Assembly: GCF_037975245.1 (NCBI RefSeq)
Contig: NC_092573.1
Span: 9,398,001-9,458,000 of the forward strand
Source of the DNA: Apostichopus japonicus
Taxonomy: Eukaryota > Echinodermata > Holothuroidea > Aspidochirotida > Stichopodidae
Direction: 5' to 3'
Length of the DNA: 60,000 bases
Positions 11,454-25,000 of this stretch are shown here, in pieces. Made by a program: the position numbers and the translations under genes. Within the stretch, counting starts at the first letter, position 1. Each line of letters starts with the position of its first letter. The notes beneath the pieces are model-generated. The model saw only the letters and a program-made list of their open reading frames with translations, was not told where the DNA came from and did no database searches.

Positions 11454-12547
11454 TGTTACGTTGGAATGCGAGAGGTCTCGATAATTAATTTTAACGAGAC
11501 ACAAGCCTGGGTTCGTTTCCGTAAGGAACACAGACAAATTGACGAGTCTAGAGATTTTAAATGAGAACGTAAACTATATTGAACAATGGAGTTTGATCCA
11601 ACAACAAGTGGTAATTACAAATATATAGAGAATTACTCACAAACTTAACAAGATAGGATACACTTTAAAACACGCTGGTCTCTTCCAACGGCGATATCCC
11701 ACAGCGGCCACGCTATCGATGACGACGATTCTCGGTCCGTTGTACTGCGAAATTCACTGGTCCTCGACGAAGTTTCTCGCGATCCCAGAAACAGCAGTCA
11801 CCTTCTTTCCGGCGATGCTCCAAAATAGAAGACGGACTTCCAGCCACAATAGAGTGAAGCACAAGTCGAACTTCTCGCCGACTAAATATTACCAGAGTCA
11901 GTCTAAAATCAGCTTTATAGCCACCAACTCCTGGCGTAACGAACTTCCTCAACGGAGACAGAAATTCTTCACCTTCTCCGAAATAAAGACTGAAAAACTG
12001 TAGTTTCATAGCAAAGTCCTCTTCAAACTTCTGAATGGAAGTGTAGAATCAATCTTAGTATCGATATCTCAATCCCTCAGAAAGTACTGGCAGTTGAGCA
12101 CTGACGATATATAGTAGAATGGTATAATATGTGTCGTCGCTTGTATTCGTACAGAAACTGAGAAACTCTCCGATCTGGGCGGGTTTATATACGATTCGCC
12201 ATGTCAAGAATCATCTAGACCTCTCTCGATACACCTGAGTAACAACGCGACCCGGTTTCTCTATTCTTGGAAGTCCTTTGCATCGCTCGCGAATATTCCA
12301 GAGAATCCACGAAGATGTGTACAGCTTACACGCGATTTCACGTAAACCGACGTTAACCTGAGACCAGCGTGTCATCATAAGGAATATACCAGAACAATCG
12401 TGTATTATAACATTGTGACACCGACGGTAACCCGACCTAATTTCTCAAATACTGATTTATCACGTAGGCAATTTCAATGACTTTCTATATAATAACATTA
12501 GGTTCCTCACTAGCAGTAACTAGCGTTAGGCTACAATGGGCCCTCGT

Positions 12548-12551
<4 letters not shown>
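11454..12551. mobile_element. Possible solo LTR inserted in a (TA)n tract
   Basis: A 1.1-kb segment of different base composition starts TGTTACG and ends CGTAACA, the TG..CA ends typical of LTRs. It contains a TATA-like TTTATATAC and an AATAAA. Both flanks are (TA)n. The equivalent spot upstream of gene E (near 57380) and of gene D (near 46310) lacks it, so it is a unit-specific insertion. I see no clear target duplication, no second LTR and no internal coding region in the window. A non-LTR insertion or complex satellite is possible. Confidence 0.4.
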
Positions 12552-12634
<83 letters not shown>

Positions 12635-12740
12635 TATATATATACATATATATAGATATATATATATATTCATATATATATATATATTTATATATAGTTA
12701 TATATATATATATATATTTATAAATATAGTTATATATGTA
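12551..12740. repeat. (TA)n microsatellite, partly degenerate
   Basis: TA repeats with scattered interruptions (TATATTTATA, TATAGATA) immediately right of the candidate LTR. Confidence 0.88.
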
Positions 12741-13726
12741 TCCAAATTTCAACATATATTATATTTTCATATATGTATTAATATCCATTGATGCGACCAT
12801 ATATATCAAGGTAAAGCCTGCAGCAGGGTCGCAGTCACTAGCATTATGCAGGACGAGTTTTTCTTCGTTGAGTAAAACCCGAGGCGAAAATAATATTCAG
12901 TAGGACATGTGTTAGTCTTCACCTCTACATACAGGGTTTCCTTTACACTGGCAGGTTAACTGCATTTGATACGATATCTTCATGAATTATTTCTTAAGGA
13001 ACATGAAATTAAGGTTCTTCTTCTCAAAGAATAGTAGAAAACTCTCCTATTCCTGGACCAGTTGGGATAATTTTGTACATGCTGTATGTGTATCAAGCTT
13101 TTCGTCAGAAATTAAGAACTGTTGATAAATAGTATTATAGAGTCGTAATAGCGTTAGTAAGATGGCCCCAACAGGCAACAGGTTACAAGGTCTAATTTAT
13201 AGAAAACCATATTTGTGTTAGTTCAGGCTTGCTCATCTCCATATCTAAAGTTTTCCACTTCTATCATGAGTTCTTCTTCTCTCCCTTTTGCTTTTACAAT
13301 CGACCAATTAACATAAGGTCTACGGAGAATCGGAAAAAGCGTGCTGTGGTATTCTGTCCCTGGAAATAAAACATAAACAGTCAGGTTAACATGTTTGCGA
13401 AATATTGATGACGTTGGATTACCGAAGCAGTATTTTTGTCCACTTTTCATATACATAATTTGTTTTACCGTTTTAACGTAAATATAAAAAGGTTTTAGAT
13501 ATAACCAAACAGATTGCCTTTCCTTTTCTTTGATACTGGCGTCTTTTAACCATGTCTGAAATTGTTAAGTCTTCCATCTTTCGATTCATTATTTATTTTC
13601 TCTGGTCTGTTTCGTCTTCTTTTGGCTGAGTGGGTACCTGGGATGAATAAACATATCACAACACGTTCCATGCACACAGTCATGACTATATTGCTAACCG
13701 ATTTCAGCAAAGTCATTACGGTCAAG

Positions 13727-13739
13727 TTAAATGTAAAGG
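13727..13739 (+). promoter_or_regulatory. Decayed TATA box, gene B
   Basis: The position equivalent to TATAAAG in A, D and E reads TGTAAAG here. The upstream inverted repeat is also altered (ACACG at 13661 and CATGA at 13681, with a changed spacer). Confidence 0.45.
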
Positions 13740-13812
13740 CCCTTTGCGTTTTTTGACCCTCATTCACTTTCGAAAGAGAAACCTTCAGAGAACAATCCAG
13801 ACCTTCTATACA

Positions 13813-13897
13813 ATGGAAGGATATTTTCTGATACAAGTTCTTCTTCTGTCGTCGTTTTGTCTCCTGACAAATTGCTGCTTGCTTCCAAACAGCGGAG
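13813..13897 (+). CDS. Gene B exon 1: signal peptide
   Basis: 85 nt with donor GTAAGT, phase 1. The encoded leader is nearly identical to that of A, ending C-C-L-L-P-N-S-G-G. Confidence 0.86.
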
Positions 13898-15503
13898 GTA
13901 AGTTGTATCTTATAAATCGTGTAAGTACTTAAGCTTTTTTCTTGTTTTTGAAAGGTAACTCTCTGCGTTATAATGTTAGTAAATCATATATATATTTATA
14001 TATATATAGACAGGGTACTGGGGTTGAGAGTGCAGGATCAGTTATGTCGTTGTTTTTTCGTGCCGAAACTAAGACTTTGGGTGGGTTTTCTACAAAAAGG
14101 GGCATTGATGCAGTTTGTTGTTCGTGCTCAGGTTTTATGTTAGGAGACTTTCCTTATAAAAGTATCATTTAAACTTTGATAATTGAATCCCATAAAAAAA
14201 AAATTATCCCCTTTTACAGGATAATTCCACTCCAAATACATTAAAGAAGTCCAACAACTTGGAACATTTCCAGATTGTGTGCACTGCTTTTATAATAAAA
14301 ATGTTAATTTTATGTGGAACAGTAAACTACTCGTGCGATTTATTGAAAAGGTATATTAGTAACTTTCTTTTGTCAAATTATCGGAAATTGGTCATCAAAA
14401 ACAAAACGCTGTCTAAAGAAATTCTACGCGTGTGGGCAAGTTGCTATAATAGCTTTACTCCTACATATTCTCAAGTAAACTCCCTTTCTCGTATGACGTT
14501 TGCACAGTGGTTGATTACAAAGGTACCTATTTATAACTGAAACTGGTGATACTTACCAGACTGAACTAATGTGAAACATTCAAAGAAGATTGAACACGAC
14601 AGTGTTGGAAGTGAAAACAGGTTGACACGGAAAGAAAATTATGGAAAAACACACGCGCGCGCACCCGCACAGAGATAAAACACTTCAACGAATATTTGCA
14701 AAAAGAAGCAGTATAGCATAGCGACAACAATGTTTTTACTTAACGTCTGAAGCTGAAGAAAGCAAACTGTGAGAACTTTTTAAATCACATTTAAATTCTG
14801 TTGAGAAAAAGCACCGTTGTTGAACACTATATATCAGCTTATAAGTGATATATAAGTATTATTGGATTTTTAAAAGGCGTTTAAAAGAGGTTAACACGCC
14901 AGTGCTTAATTTTCTTTAGCAATTTATGTTTGAAGAGATACATTTAGAAACAGCAATGGTTTGTTAATTCCAGAACAGTGAACATCTTCCAGTCATGGAA
15001 TTTGATTCGAACCTACGGTATTCCCGCTCTACTTACTTGGAGTCTCTAACTAACTTCGAAAAGAACTGGTGGTCGTTCTAAATCAATAAACGGTACTTGC
15101 AGCAATTCCACGTATCAATCATCGCAGAACATATCGAGCAATTCTAGTTCCATTCTTGTGGCCTAAAATCTAAGTACTTTTCTGAGTCCTAAAATAGGCA
15201 AACAGAAACTATATACAATAAGTAAGAAAATATCCTACAGCGAGACCACATTCTAGACTCCAGTACCGCGGGATTCAAACAAGAAAGCCAGAAAGTCACA
15301 AACTTTTCGTTTTCGATATACTTTATATGGTTTCTTTAGATTTCTGCAAGATCACAGACCCAATATCTTCCAAATTTGTGCGTGCTCCTAGGTGAATATT
15401 GAATATTTGGCTATTTTAGAGGAAAAAACAAGGCAAAATAGAAGAAAAAAACGTTTGATGAAAGAGGGTACGTCGTACCGATACATATATATAGTATAAT
15501 ATA

Positions 15504-15534
<31 letters not shown>

Positions 15535-15982
15535 AAATGTAAATATTAATATATATATATGTAATTGAAAATTTAGTGAGTTGGAAAATCCAGAACAGTC
15601 AAAAAACTTCCAGCTTCCACCGGGAATTGGACCCGGGCCTCCCGCTTTATATGCGAACACCCTCACCACTAGACAATGGACGCTGATTGTATGTCCAGAG
15701 ATTCAAAGCCGTTAAGGAAGGTCGTAATTCCACTGTAGGCGTTTGTCACCTGTGACGAATAATACTGGTTTTGTTTTGGCGACATATTTTGCCTTACTCT
15801 AGAGATCTAAAATGATGCTAACCAATTCGAACCATTTGTGATTCCTAAAGCCAGATCTCAAAAGAGATTCTTTTACATACTTTGTTAATGAAATGGAGGT
15901 AAACGACAAAGGCAAATGAATACATATTTAATTGAAATCGGAGTGAGTTGGGAAATCAAGAACAGTGCAAAAATGTCCAGCC

Positions 15983-16053
<71 letters not shown>

Positions 16054-19000
16054 TAGATATGCGGACCCCTAACCAACTAGGCTATGGAAGCTGATTGTAT
16101 GTCCAAAGATGAAATCTAAAGCCGAATATAGAAAGAGATACTTTAATAATTATACCAATGAGATTTCTTCTTTCCTCGTTTCCATACTGATGTTCCTTCA
16201 CTACAACTTCGTTTACTACAAACATTGAACAAATCAAAACGTTACATCATAATAAAAATAAGATAAATAACATACTTACATAGAATTTAATTTTAAAGTT
16301 AACATCCACCAATAATTAAAGAAAACCATCTAACCAAGCTATCATATCAACGATAAACAACCTGTCAATTTAAGAACCATAAGCGTTTTCAACCATTTAA
16401 TTGTTTATATTCAGTTACTAAGAGTAATTAACCTTAAAGTCCAATATATAAAAGCTTTTAGTCCCACAAATCGAGGGTACTGCTTTCAATTTCTGAAACG
16501 TTTGAAACTTTGTGCCAATAGTTTCATAATTTTTGGACAAAGAGAAATTTTGATAGACAGAAGAAAAAGCAGGTAACGATTTTTTGCTATGGGTCCAACA
16601 TATATATTGTGACAAACTTGGTTTTGCTATAAAATGTTGATATGATGGCATTCTGATGTGATCGCAATTCATCATTTTGCTGTAAAACGTTTATTTATTA
16701 TTTTTAAATATATAAAGTGATCAGTTTTGAAATGATCATTTTGCTGTGGATATTTAAATTTGATGTCATTTGATAAATAATCATTCTGTCGTCTTGCAGC
16801 AAAATGTTAAATTTCTCACTTATTAAATTCAATTTGGAATATGGAATTGGAATTGTTAATATATTAGCTATCTTTACAAACAAAGATATTTTAACAATTT
16901 TGACAGCAATTTAACGTTTCCAAGAATAAATGATATGATTTGTCCTCATTCATCTTCTTTTCAATTATATCATCATGTAAATCAAGTTTTCTAAGTGAGT
17001 TAACTAGTACGTAGGTTAACAACTGCAGCCGTTTTGCTTAATATAAAGAAACGGAAGATGACACATTGTATAGCCTTTACCCTGAATAACATTAGAAGGC
17101 CAACTAAAATGTGATATCAAGGTGGAAAACGTGAAGTACTTTCGCTTTACAAAAGGAAATGGAATTTTGTTCTTTACCTTTTAACTTGGCGTGCATTTCG
17201 ACCTTGGTATTAGATACGGTATATTAATTGCCCCCCCCCCCCACCTAAGTGACTTAAATGTACACCAATGTGCATGTTATATTTCGTTTTTCGGTTAAGT
17301 GATAGATTCTGAAATACAAAACTATACTGTCGTAGTATCTTTCTACCCAGAGATTTGAGAATAAGTTGTGAGTAGAATAACATGGAATTGAGTGTTTCTG
17401 GCAATATTACCAAGCTAGGTTTGGTAAGCTAACAGATTCACACAATCTCTTCAAAAGGACATTCTCGGCAGAGGGCCACCAAGCAATCTGCCTTTTCCCA
17501 CCAGTGATTTTAACATTTGAATTACTCTGGGCATCGCTTTGGCATGGAGTTGAACCCACCGACTTCCAGATATCAGATGTCATAAAATCTTCATCATGCG
17601 ACTCCAGCATGGTGTGAATTCAATTCTTAATCACATCAATGTACTCGCTTTTAAATAATTTCACTCAACAATTAACAACATATTAATTCCATAAGTTAAC
17701 AGTACCATTCAAAGTTTCTCTCGAATGCAAATAACCGAGAATCTACCAAATCCGCCCAGGCTTGTTTCTCGTTTATTAATTAAAGTTATTCCGTATGTAT
17801 AGGTCATTAATAATGTAACCTATATGTCCAGAAATGTTATATTGGGCTAAGGTACTGACGGTAGAGACTATAGCCTATGCTACTAATGTTTAAAGTGATG
17901 GTGTATAGGGAGTGTTGTACAGCACTGTGTAATTATTAAACAATGTAACGAGGAAAGATGAATAAGTTCAACTTAGTCTCATCTCGCATTAGAACGCTTG
18001 CGTTAACTTAATCATATTCGTACGTGGAACACATTTGGTCAGTAAATCCTTCAAAGACGACGAGTTTTTAAACCGAATTGGAACATGTTTTCTTTCGTAG
18101 CCCCTTAAATCTCACTTACCGACCGTATAAGCCAATGCCACGCTAGGCTCAGAAACCTGGCTATCAACTTGAAGGTAGATTTTAGATGTTCATATGGACT
18201 TTTCAAAAGAGCATTGCATCAAGTGAACAAAACGTAGGTTAATATTAAGTGCAGGTTATCTAGTCACTTGGAATGAAATGGACCTACGGGTCCCGGAAAG
18301 GTATACTAGCCAGGCTGCTTATTCTAACGTTGGTAATGGATGACGGTATCATTGGGAACGACTTTAGCTACTGCCACGTCTGAGGCTAGTTGCCAACAGA
18401 ATATAAATTTTAATAAATAAACTGGGGATTGACGATAATTTATTGCATAAACTTTCATTATAAATCACTTCCAAAACGAAAAACATGCAAACTAAGGTAC
18501 AGCCATAGCCGTAAGACCTATGCATGTAACAGCATAGACCTATATAGCACGGTACGACACTGATAACAACGAACATGTTTTGCAAGTCGCAAGTCAAAAT
18601 TAAAACCTAAAAATTGAATATAAAAATTATCGATGCAACGATTTGCAAAACCCCAAATGCGGAACTAAAAACACGATCTATTTAGGCTTAACGTCGATTT
18701 GATGTTGTTCAATATTCAGATAGTGGTTTTTATAACCGGCTGATACTAGATATATTTGTATTTCATTAAAAAAAATACATACGCTTGTCTCTTTTAGTTC
18801 TATCCTCGCCAAAATTTCCTCACCACAAAATGGGTATATTTCCGCACAAAAATATAACAAATCTCTGAATCACAGCCAAAACTATATGTGATCCAGGGAA
18901 CCTTGCAACCCGTTCGTCCCCACAATTCTATTTCTACCTAGCATACCCTCACCACAAGTTGTAGATGTTTCCGAAACGAAGAGCATAAACAGCAGCTTAA

Positions 19001-22000
19001 ACGCCTGCGTAGGTAGGCCTACAAAGTTAACTATTACTTTATATGACGTTAAATTCCGCGACATGTTTTAAGTTTCATTTTCGATATTGTCTAAACAGAT
19101 CTTTGCAATATTACCCTACATATATATGAATCATGTCAAGCGGAAATATGACTAATTTTCGCAATTTGTTTTTACGGCGACGTAGCTTTGAACGTGTAAT
19201 AGTCTTTTCCTTGAGTAGTTATTATAAAAGTTGCTCTTAAAAACTATTCCTGATTTTGGTAAGAATACTTTCAAGGTTAGTACCGTCCTTCATTTTCTCC
19301 AGCTATTTAACAACTTTCATTGCTTTTTTTTGTTTCCCCTTTCCGTTGTCAGTGTTAAAGTTTATAAATTTATAGAGTTGTTAATTTGATTTTTTTTTTA
19401 CTAGTAATTTCATAAAATAGTTTTGCATGAATGCTATACTAGAGATATTCGGGCGTAAATAATCGTACGGCATAATGGGGTATCGTAACACGAGTGAGTT
19501 GTAAAAATAGTAACTACTTGTGATGTGTATGACTTTTGGATGATCACAAGTTGACTTGCAATCATTGGACGTTACATATTTCCTCACCCATGCTAGGGAA
19601 GGGGGGGGAGGGCGGTTGAAAGTCAAGATCCGAGATGGAATATTTTCTGCAAGTCTGCAAAGCTGCAAGGTGTTCAAGACTGTAAGGTGCTCAAGGTGTT
19701 ATTTCGACGTCTTAGAGTCACAACGTACATATTACATACAGATTGTGAGACTTCATATTAAAATCACTTTCCAAAGACACAATTTCTGGAATTATTATCC
19801 AGTTTAGTATGGTGTTTAGAGGTTATAGAAGAGTTGGCAAACGATGATTATCGTGATTAAATGTGTTTCCTTCTTTCTATCTCTTTGATAGCATGTGCAA
19901 TGCAGCATTCATTTTACGGAGGGCGACTAGCCTTAGTTGGTGACGGAGACCTCCATCAGGGCAGTCCTCTTCCTTGGGCTAATCAAAGAGTCTTCGTCTT
20001 CAAGATGCCGATATCTTTCTTCAAAGGAGGACACTTTCGCTCCAAGTTTGGGCACCGTGGCATCGGTCGTATCTGGATGCCAGAGGAAGCACCATGTGGT
20101 GGAGAAATATCGCAACACGTTTGTCCATCGGAGACATCCGAAGAAGCATTTTGTCTTGACACTAGCTTACCTTGTTACCAAAGTAAGGGAAATTACGCAT
20201 CAAACTTTAACCTTGACGTTCATTAGACACCTTTCGCAACCTCATTATTGTATGTAAGAGTGCTTTTTATAATGGTGAAAGATAGTAGGTTTGGTTTAAA
20301 CATATCATGTATTAACGTAGTGTTATATTTGAAGATGAATTTTACGGCCTACGGCCTTAAATCATAAGTGGATCTTAAATCATGTGGATCCTAAATCTCA
20401 AGTGGATAATATTGCCTACAATACTGGAACAAACGTTGTACTAAACATCGGATTCCTTTAGGGAACTACGGAGAATATTCTGTCGCTTAGGTCTGGACTC
20501 TCGGGCAGTACCCGATTGACCCAACCTGCCAGTACCCCGCCATTGTACATATATAAGAGAGAAAATCTGGAAAGCAGTATCCTCATTTTATTTTGATTAT
20601 TTACTCGACAGAAAGCCACTCAAATTCTTAGTGACTGCATGACAATTAATTAATAATTATGTATACGGTTTTGCGATTTTTTTACGGCAAATACGTAAGC
20701 CATTCTACGCACCTTACTTCACTGTCACAGGCCAGAATATTCAAAGGAAAAAGAAACTTTTATCAAATAAATATGCTGTAATGTTTTAAAGATTGTGTCA
20801 CGAATCCATCTGGCAACGTTAAAGATCATGATACTATCATTGCTAAATGAGCCTAGACTCAGTTTTTCTTCTTCAGCTTTTATAATGTACGAATCATGTT
20901 GCCGAACAAAGCAAGCAGTAGGTTTTTACCTAGCGGTACCCTGTAATTGTTGATTGTTTGTTAACGCAATATTTCTCTAAATAAACAATGTCTAGTATCA
21001 AACAAAATTATAATAAGCGAAACAAGGCTGAAACGATCACATGCAAACGTTTTTTTTTTATATTTTCAGCGCCACCGTCTTATGACCAGTCGGAGCCACT
21101 CGAGTTTTCTGACGTCACGTCAACGGGTGTAACCGTGACGTGGCCAGCTTGGAACGAGACGGTCGACCATGGTCACGGTCCCATTGTTGAGTATAGGATA
21201 CAAATAAAAGGACCAGGAGAAGAAGAATTCACCGAAATACCAAAAGGAAGACAACTCTCTCATCAATTCACCGGTTTGAGAGAAAATGTTAATTACAAAT
21301 TTCGGATCAGTGTTAGCAGGGACCATCCCTTTGGAGAAGGGACTCCAAGTAATGAACAAAAATGCAGGACATCAGGTATGCATAAAACTCTTAAGGCATC
21401 TGGCCCTAGTGGATAGTCGTAATGAGTTGACAACAAAGAGAAATAGTTGTATATCATCACAATGATTTTACCGGTACAAAGGTGTCACAACGGTAAATAA
21501 AGCTAAAAGCATTTATATTCGACCCCGCTACCTCTTCATTAGCCGAAACGTCATTCCAAAAGAAACGTATACTAATAAAAATGCACTTAATGTATAGGAA
21601 ATTGTATTTTTCAGAAATATTATATATCTGTATGTTAAAACATCACTGATAATAGCTTAACTTACTAACATTTTATTTTCAAAGATAGGACATATTTCTT
21701 TCATTTTTTGAGAAATGACGCTTTAAACATCTGAGGCTCATCGCACAGATCATGTGGTCAGTTCCTTGGATGCAAAACAGAAGATAAACTCAATCGGAAT
21801 GACGTGTATGTTGTGTTAATTAAGGGGGAAGAAGAGCATGATTTAATTTAGTTATTGGAATTTTCAAAACAATGGATTAACATTTAGGCTTTCACGGAGG
21901 GCCGTTGTCGTTATCAATTTTATCCTAAAGGAGCATTTCGGAGATTCCGCATCTATTAGTATAAAGTTAAATTTCTTGAAGTCTTTTCTTGCTTCTTGAT

Positions 22001-25000
22001 TTTCTTTCACATATCGTAAATGAAATTCTGCATGAGGTCATCCATTCACTACCACAAGGAAATTTGTTCCATTTTTTAAATGACGATTACTCCTCTTTCA
22101 CGTATTAGCGCCACCGTCATTCGCAAACCCCGAACCATTGGAATTTCAAGATGTGACCTCATCTGGGATTAATATCACATGGCTAGCATGGGACCCAATA
22201 TTGGACACGGGGACTGGTCCAGTGACTGGTTACATGATCGAGTACCGTGAAGAGGGTCATAGAACATGGAAAAGCGAAAAAACAAAGAGTCTCTCTGTTC
22301 GGTTAACTGACCTAACCGAAGATACGACATACGAGGTAGCGATCAAGCTGAAATATAAACAGAGAAAATATACAGAGCGAAGTACCACACAGATGGTCAC
22401 TACTAGTCCTGCAGGTAATTTCTTTAAACTATGTTTTTCATTCAATATTGATTGACAGGAGCCCAATGTCGGGCTTTGATGCAAACAACCCTTTGTATTC
22501 GACCCCGCTACCCCTTCATTAGGCTATAAGTCATTCCAAAACAAACGTGTACTAAAAACAATACACTTTATATGGATGAAATTATATTTTGGAGAATTAT
22601 TATATACCTGAAATTGAAACATTAATGATAATAGCTTAACTGACTAACATTTAACTTCAAAGATAGGACAAGTTGCTAGAAAATTAAATGTGTTCGTTCA
22701 GTTACAAAGCAGGCTCAAATGATGACTTTTACGCAAAATTTTAATCTGAATACTTTGTATAAACTATCAAAGTATATCACTACTATCAGCCCACTTTGTC
22801 TTGTTATACCACTTCAATATCAGATAATTCTTTGAGAAATGCCCCTTTCAACATCTGAGACTCATCGCACAGACATTGTGGTCAGTTCCTCAGATTCAAC
22901 AAGACATTTATGGCCTTCGATAACATGTTTGTAATGATTCATAAATGAGTCAACACGAGATGTTGAATGCAATTCAATGATTCGCTGTTGTTTATATGAA
23001 AGAGGGAATAGAGCATGATTTGATATAGTTTTGGATTTTTTTGGGGGGAGTGTTAGCTCAGTGGATAACGCCGTTGCCTTTCAATCATAAGGTCCCCGGT
23101 TCGAGTTACTCCCAGATTAATATATGTCGTCCAGTTACAGAGTTGTTGACAATTAACAATTCATAATCATGGACGTTAAATATGAATGTAAGAGACTGAC
23201 ATCGGTCAGCTTGCGGCTTTGATAAGCCTATGAGGCTTCTTCGCAACTTCCTGCTTGCAGGAGGATCTAATATACATACATACAAATGATGGATTCACAT
23301 TTAGGCCTTCTTTAAGCCAAGCTATCTTCGTAGGCATTCTTAAAGATGTTTTATTTTTATTTGTTTGAGACACTACAGTAGGCCTAGCTGCTTATTTACG
23401 ATTCTGCGACATGTTTTACTTTGTTCATCACTTACTTTTGGTGGAAAAAAGTTTAAATATCATACTGCACAGATACATAATTTTCCAAGATGTAACGACG
23501 TATTACCATGTATCTGCGTTTGTGCCTAACCTTGGGTTCATAAAAAGTTATTGATGTTGTAGATCTGTACTATGGGGACTTGAACAGCAGTCATAGTGGC
23601 GAGTGAATTTTGCATTTTTGCGAGTAGATTGGTCGCAAAATAGCAAGTACTTTTAAAAATAATTCAGTGTCGAGGTCTGAAAAACATGATTTCTCATAGT
23701 AGAAATCATGGATAATTTACATACATGGTATATGGATTTGCCATATTGAGTACAAGAATCATGTTGCTTGTGAGGTCAAATCTCATTTGAGTTCACCAGA
23801 GGTCAAACTCTGAAGACCCCTTTTACATGATAATTAACGATGGGAATCGTGGATAGTTCGCATAGATAGTGTGTGGATTCATTACATTTCGTACAAGCCC
23901 CTATTGCATTTGGTGGAGATGTGTATTGCCACGTACAGTAGACTAACCTGCGTTTACCATGCCATAGTGTAATTGTACATCAAGATAGTGGTTCGGGCCA
24001 TTTATATTGTGACATCTGTTTCTGGTTAACATGAAGAAGTCTAGTGCAATAAAGCCATCGAAAACTCAGTGCATTTTGCATTCTGATTTAATTTCGATTA
24101 CTCCTCTTCCACGCATCAGTGCCACCGTCATTCTCAAACTTCGAACCGTTGGAATTTCGAGATAAAACGTCGTCTAGTGTGAAAGTCTCGTGGCCAGAGT
24201 GGGACCCCAGAGTCGACTTGGGTACTGGTCCAGTGACCCGCTACAAAATCTACTACCGGCAAGAAGGTGACGGAGAATGGACAACCGAAGAAACGAGTAG
24301 GACATTCGTTTTGTTAACTGAACTAACCGACGGTACGGCATACGAGGTAGCAATCAGTCTCCGAGACAGGAATGGAGATTACGCAGATGAAAGTGTCCCA
24401 CAAATAGTCACTACTGCTTGTGAAGGTTCGTGTGTGTATTTTAAATTTCGTGAAACACAGGACCCCTTTATTTGGCGTTTCATGTAAACAGAAGACGAGA
24501 GGTCAATTGCAGGAAAGAAACGGAGGACATAATTTAGGTTTGAGAAATTTACAAAGTCAATCCTTTCAGATATATCGGTATCTGATATTGAATATTGAAA
24601 TAAGTCTTCCTCGTCAATCTCTCTCTTTCTCTCTCCCAAAGTTCCCACTGCGGGTCTGTTCACGAGACTAAAACAAAGTAGGAAAATGACAAAGAAATTG
24701 AACAAAGTTGTCACCGCAGAAAATTGTGATGATAAACAGAAGCTTGTAAAATGTTAAATGAACTATATATGTCTATAATATACTTTCTTAGATTTGGTTA
24801 TCACTGACCTTAATTACACATCGTCATCAAAACGTGCGGGTAATGCAAGCGCTACCGTGACGTGGTCGGTGGAGGGAGCCACGGACTCGTGCAGGGTTCT
24901 AAGTCAAAGTCTCTCTTTACAACTCTTGGATGTCCTTGAGTGCGGCGGAGTGCCACCGACAGTGGTTGCTACATCAAAAGTAGTCGATGTGAGGGATAGT

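Larger units (their letters stand above)
8400..13400. other. Spacer between genes A and B
   Basis: No gene seen. Most of this sequence recurs, diverged, after gene D (53.5-58.6 kb) and in part after B (26.6-28.1 kb) and before D (45.64-47.5 kb). Open frames in it are broken in the paralogous copies, which argues against coding. It holds a SINE (10262-10570) and an insertion unique to this unit (about 11340-12740). Confidence 0.65.
13898..19891 (+). other. Gene B intron 1
   Basis: A 6-kb intron with no coding exon seen. The outer parts align with intron 1 of gene A. A middle segment of about 15.2-16.9 kb, with SINE copies and (TA)n tracts, accounts for most of the extra length. Confidence 0.7.

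Noticed and set aside
11719-12003. Overlapping open frames on both strands in the LTR-like segment
   Set aside because: No retroviral or host domain; explained by locally higher GC content within the insertion.
23043-23115. Apparent tRNA gene
   Set aside because: It has A- and B-box-like sequences but continues into a SINE body shared with a second copy, and I cannot fold a convincing functional tRNA.
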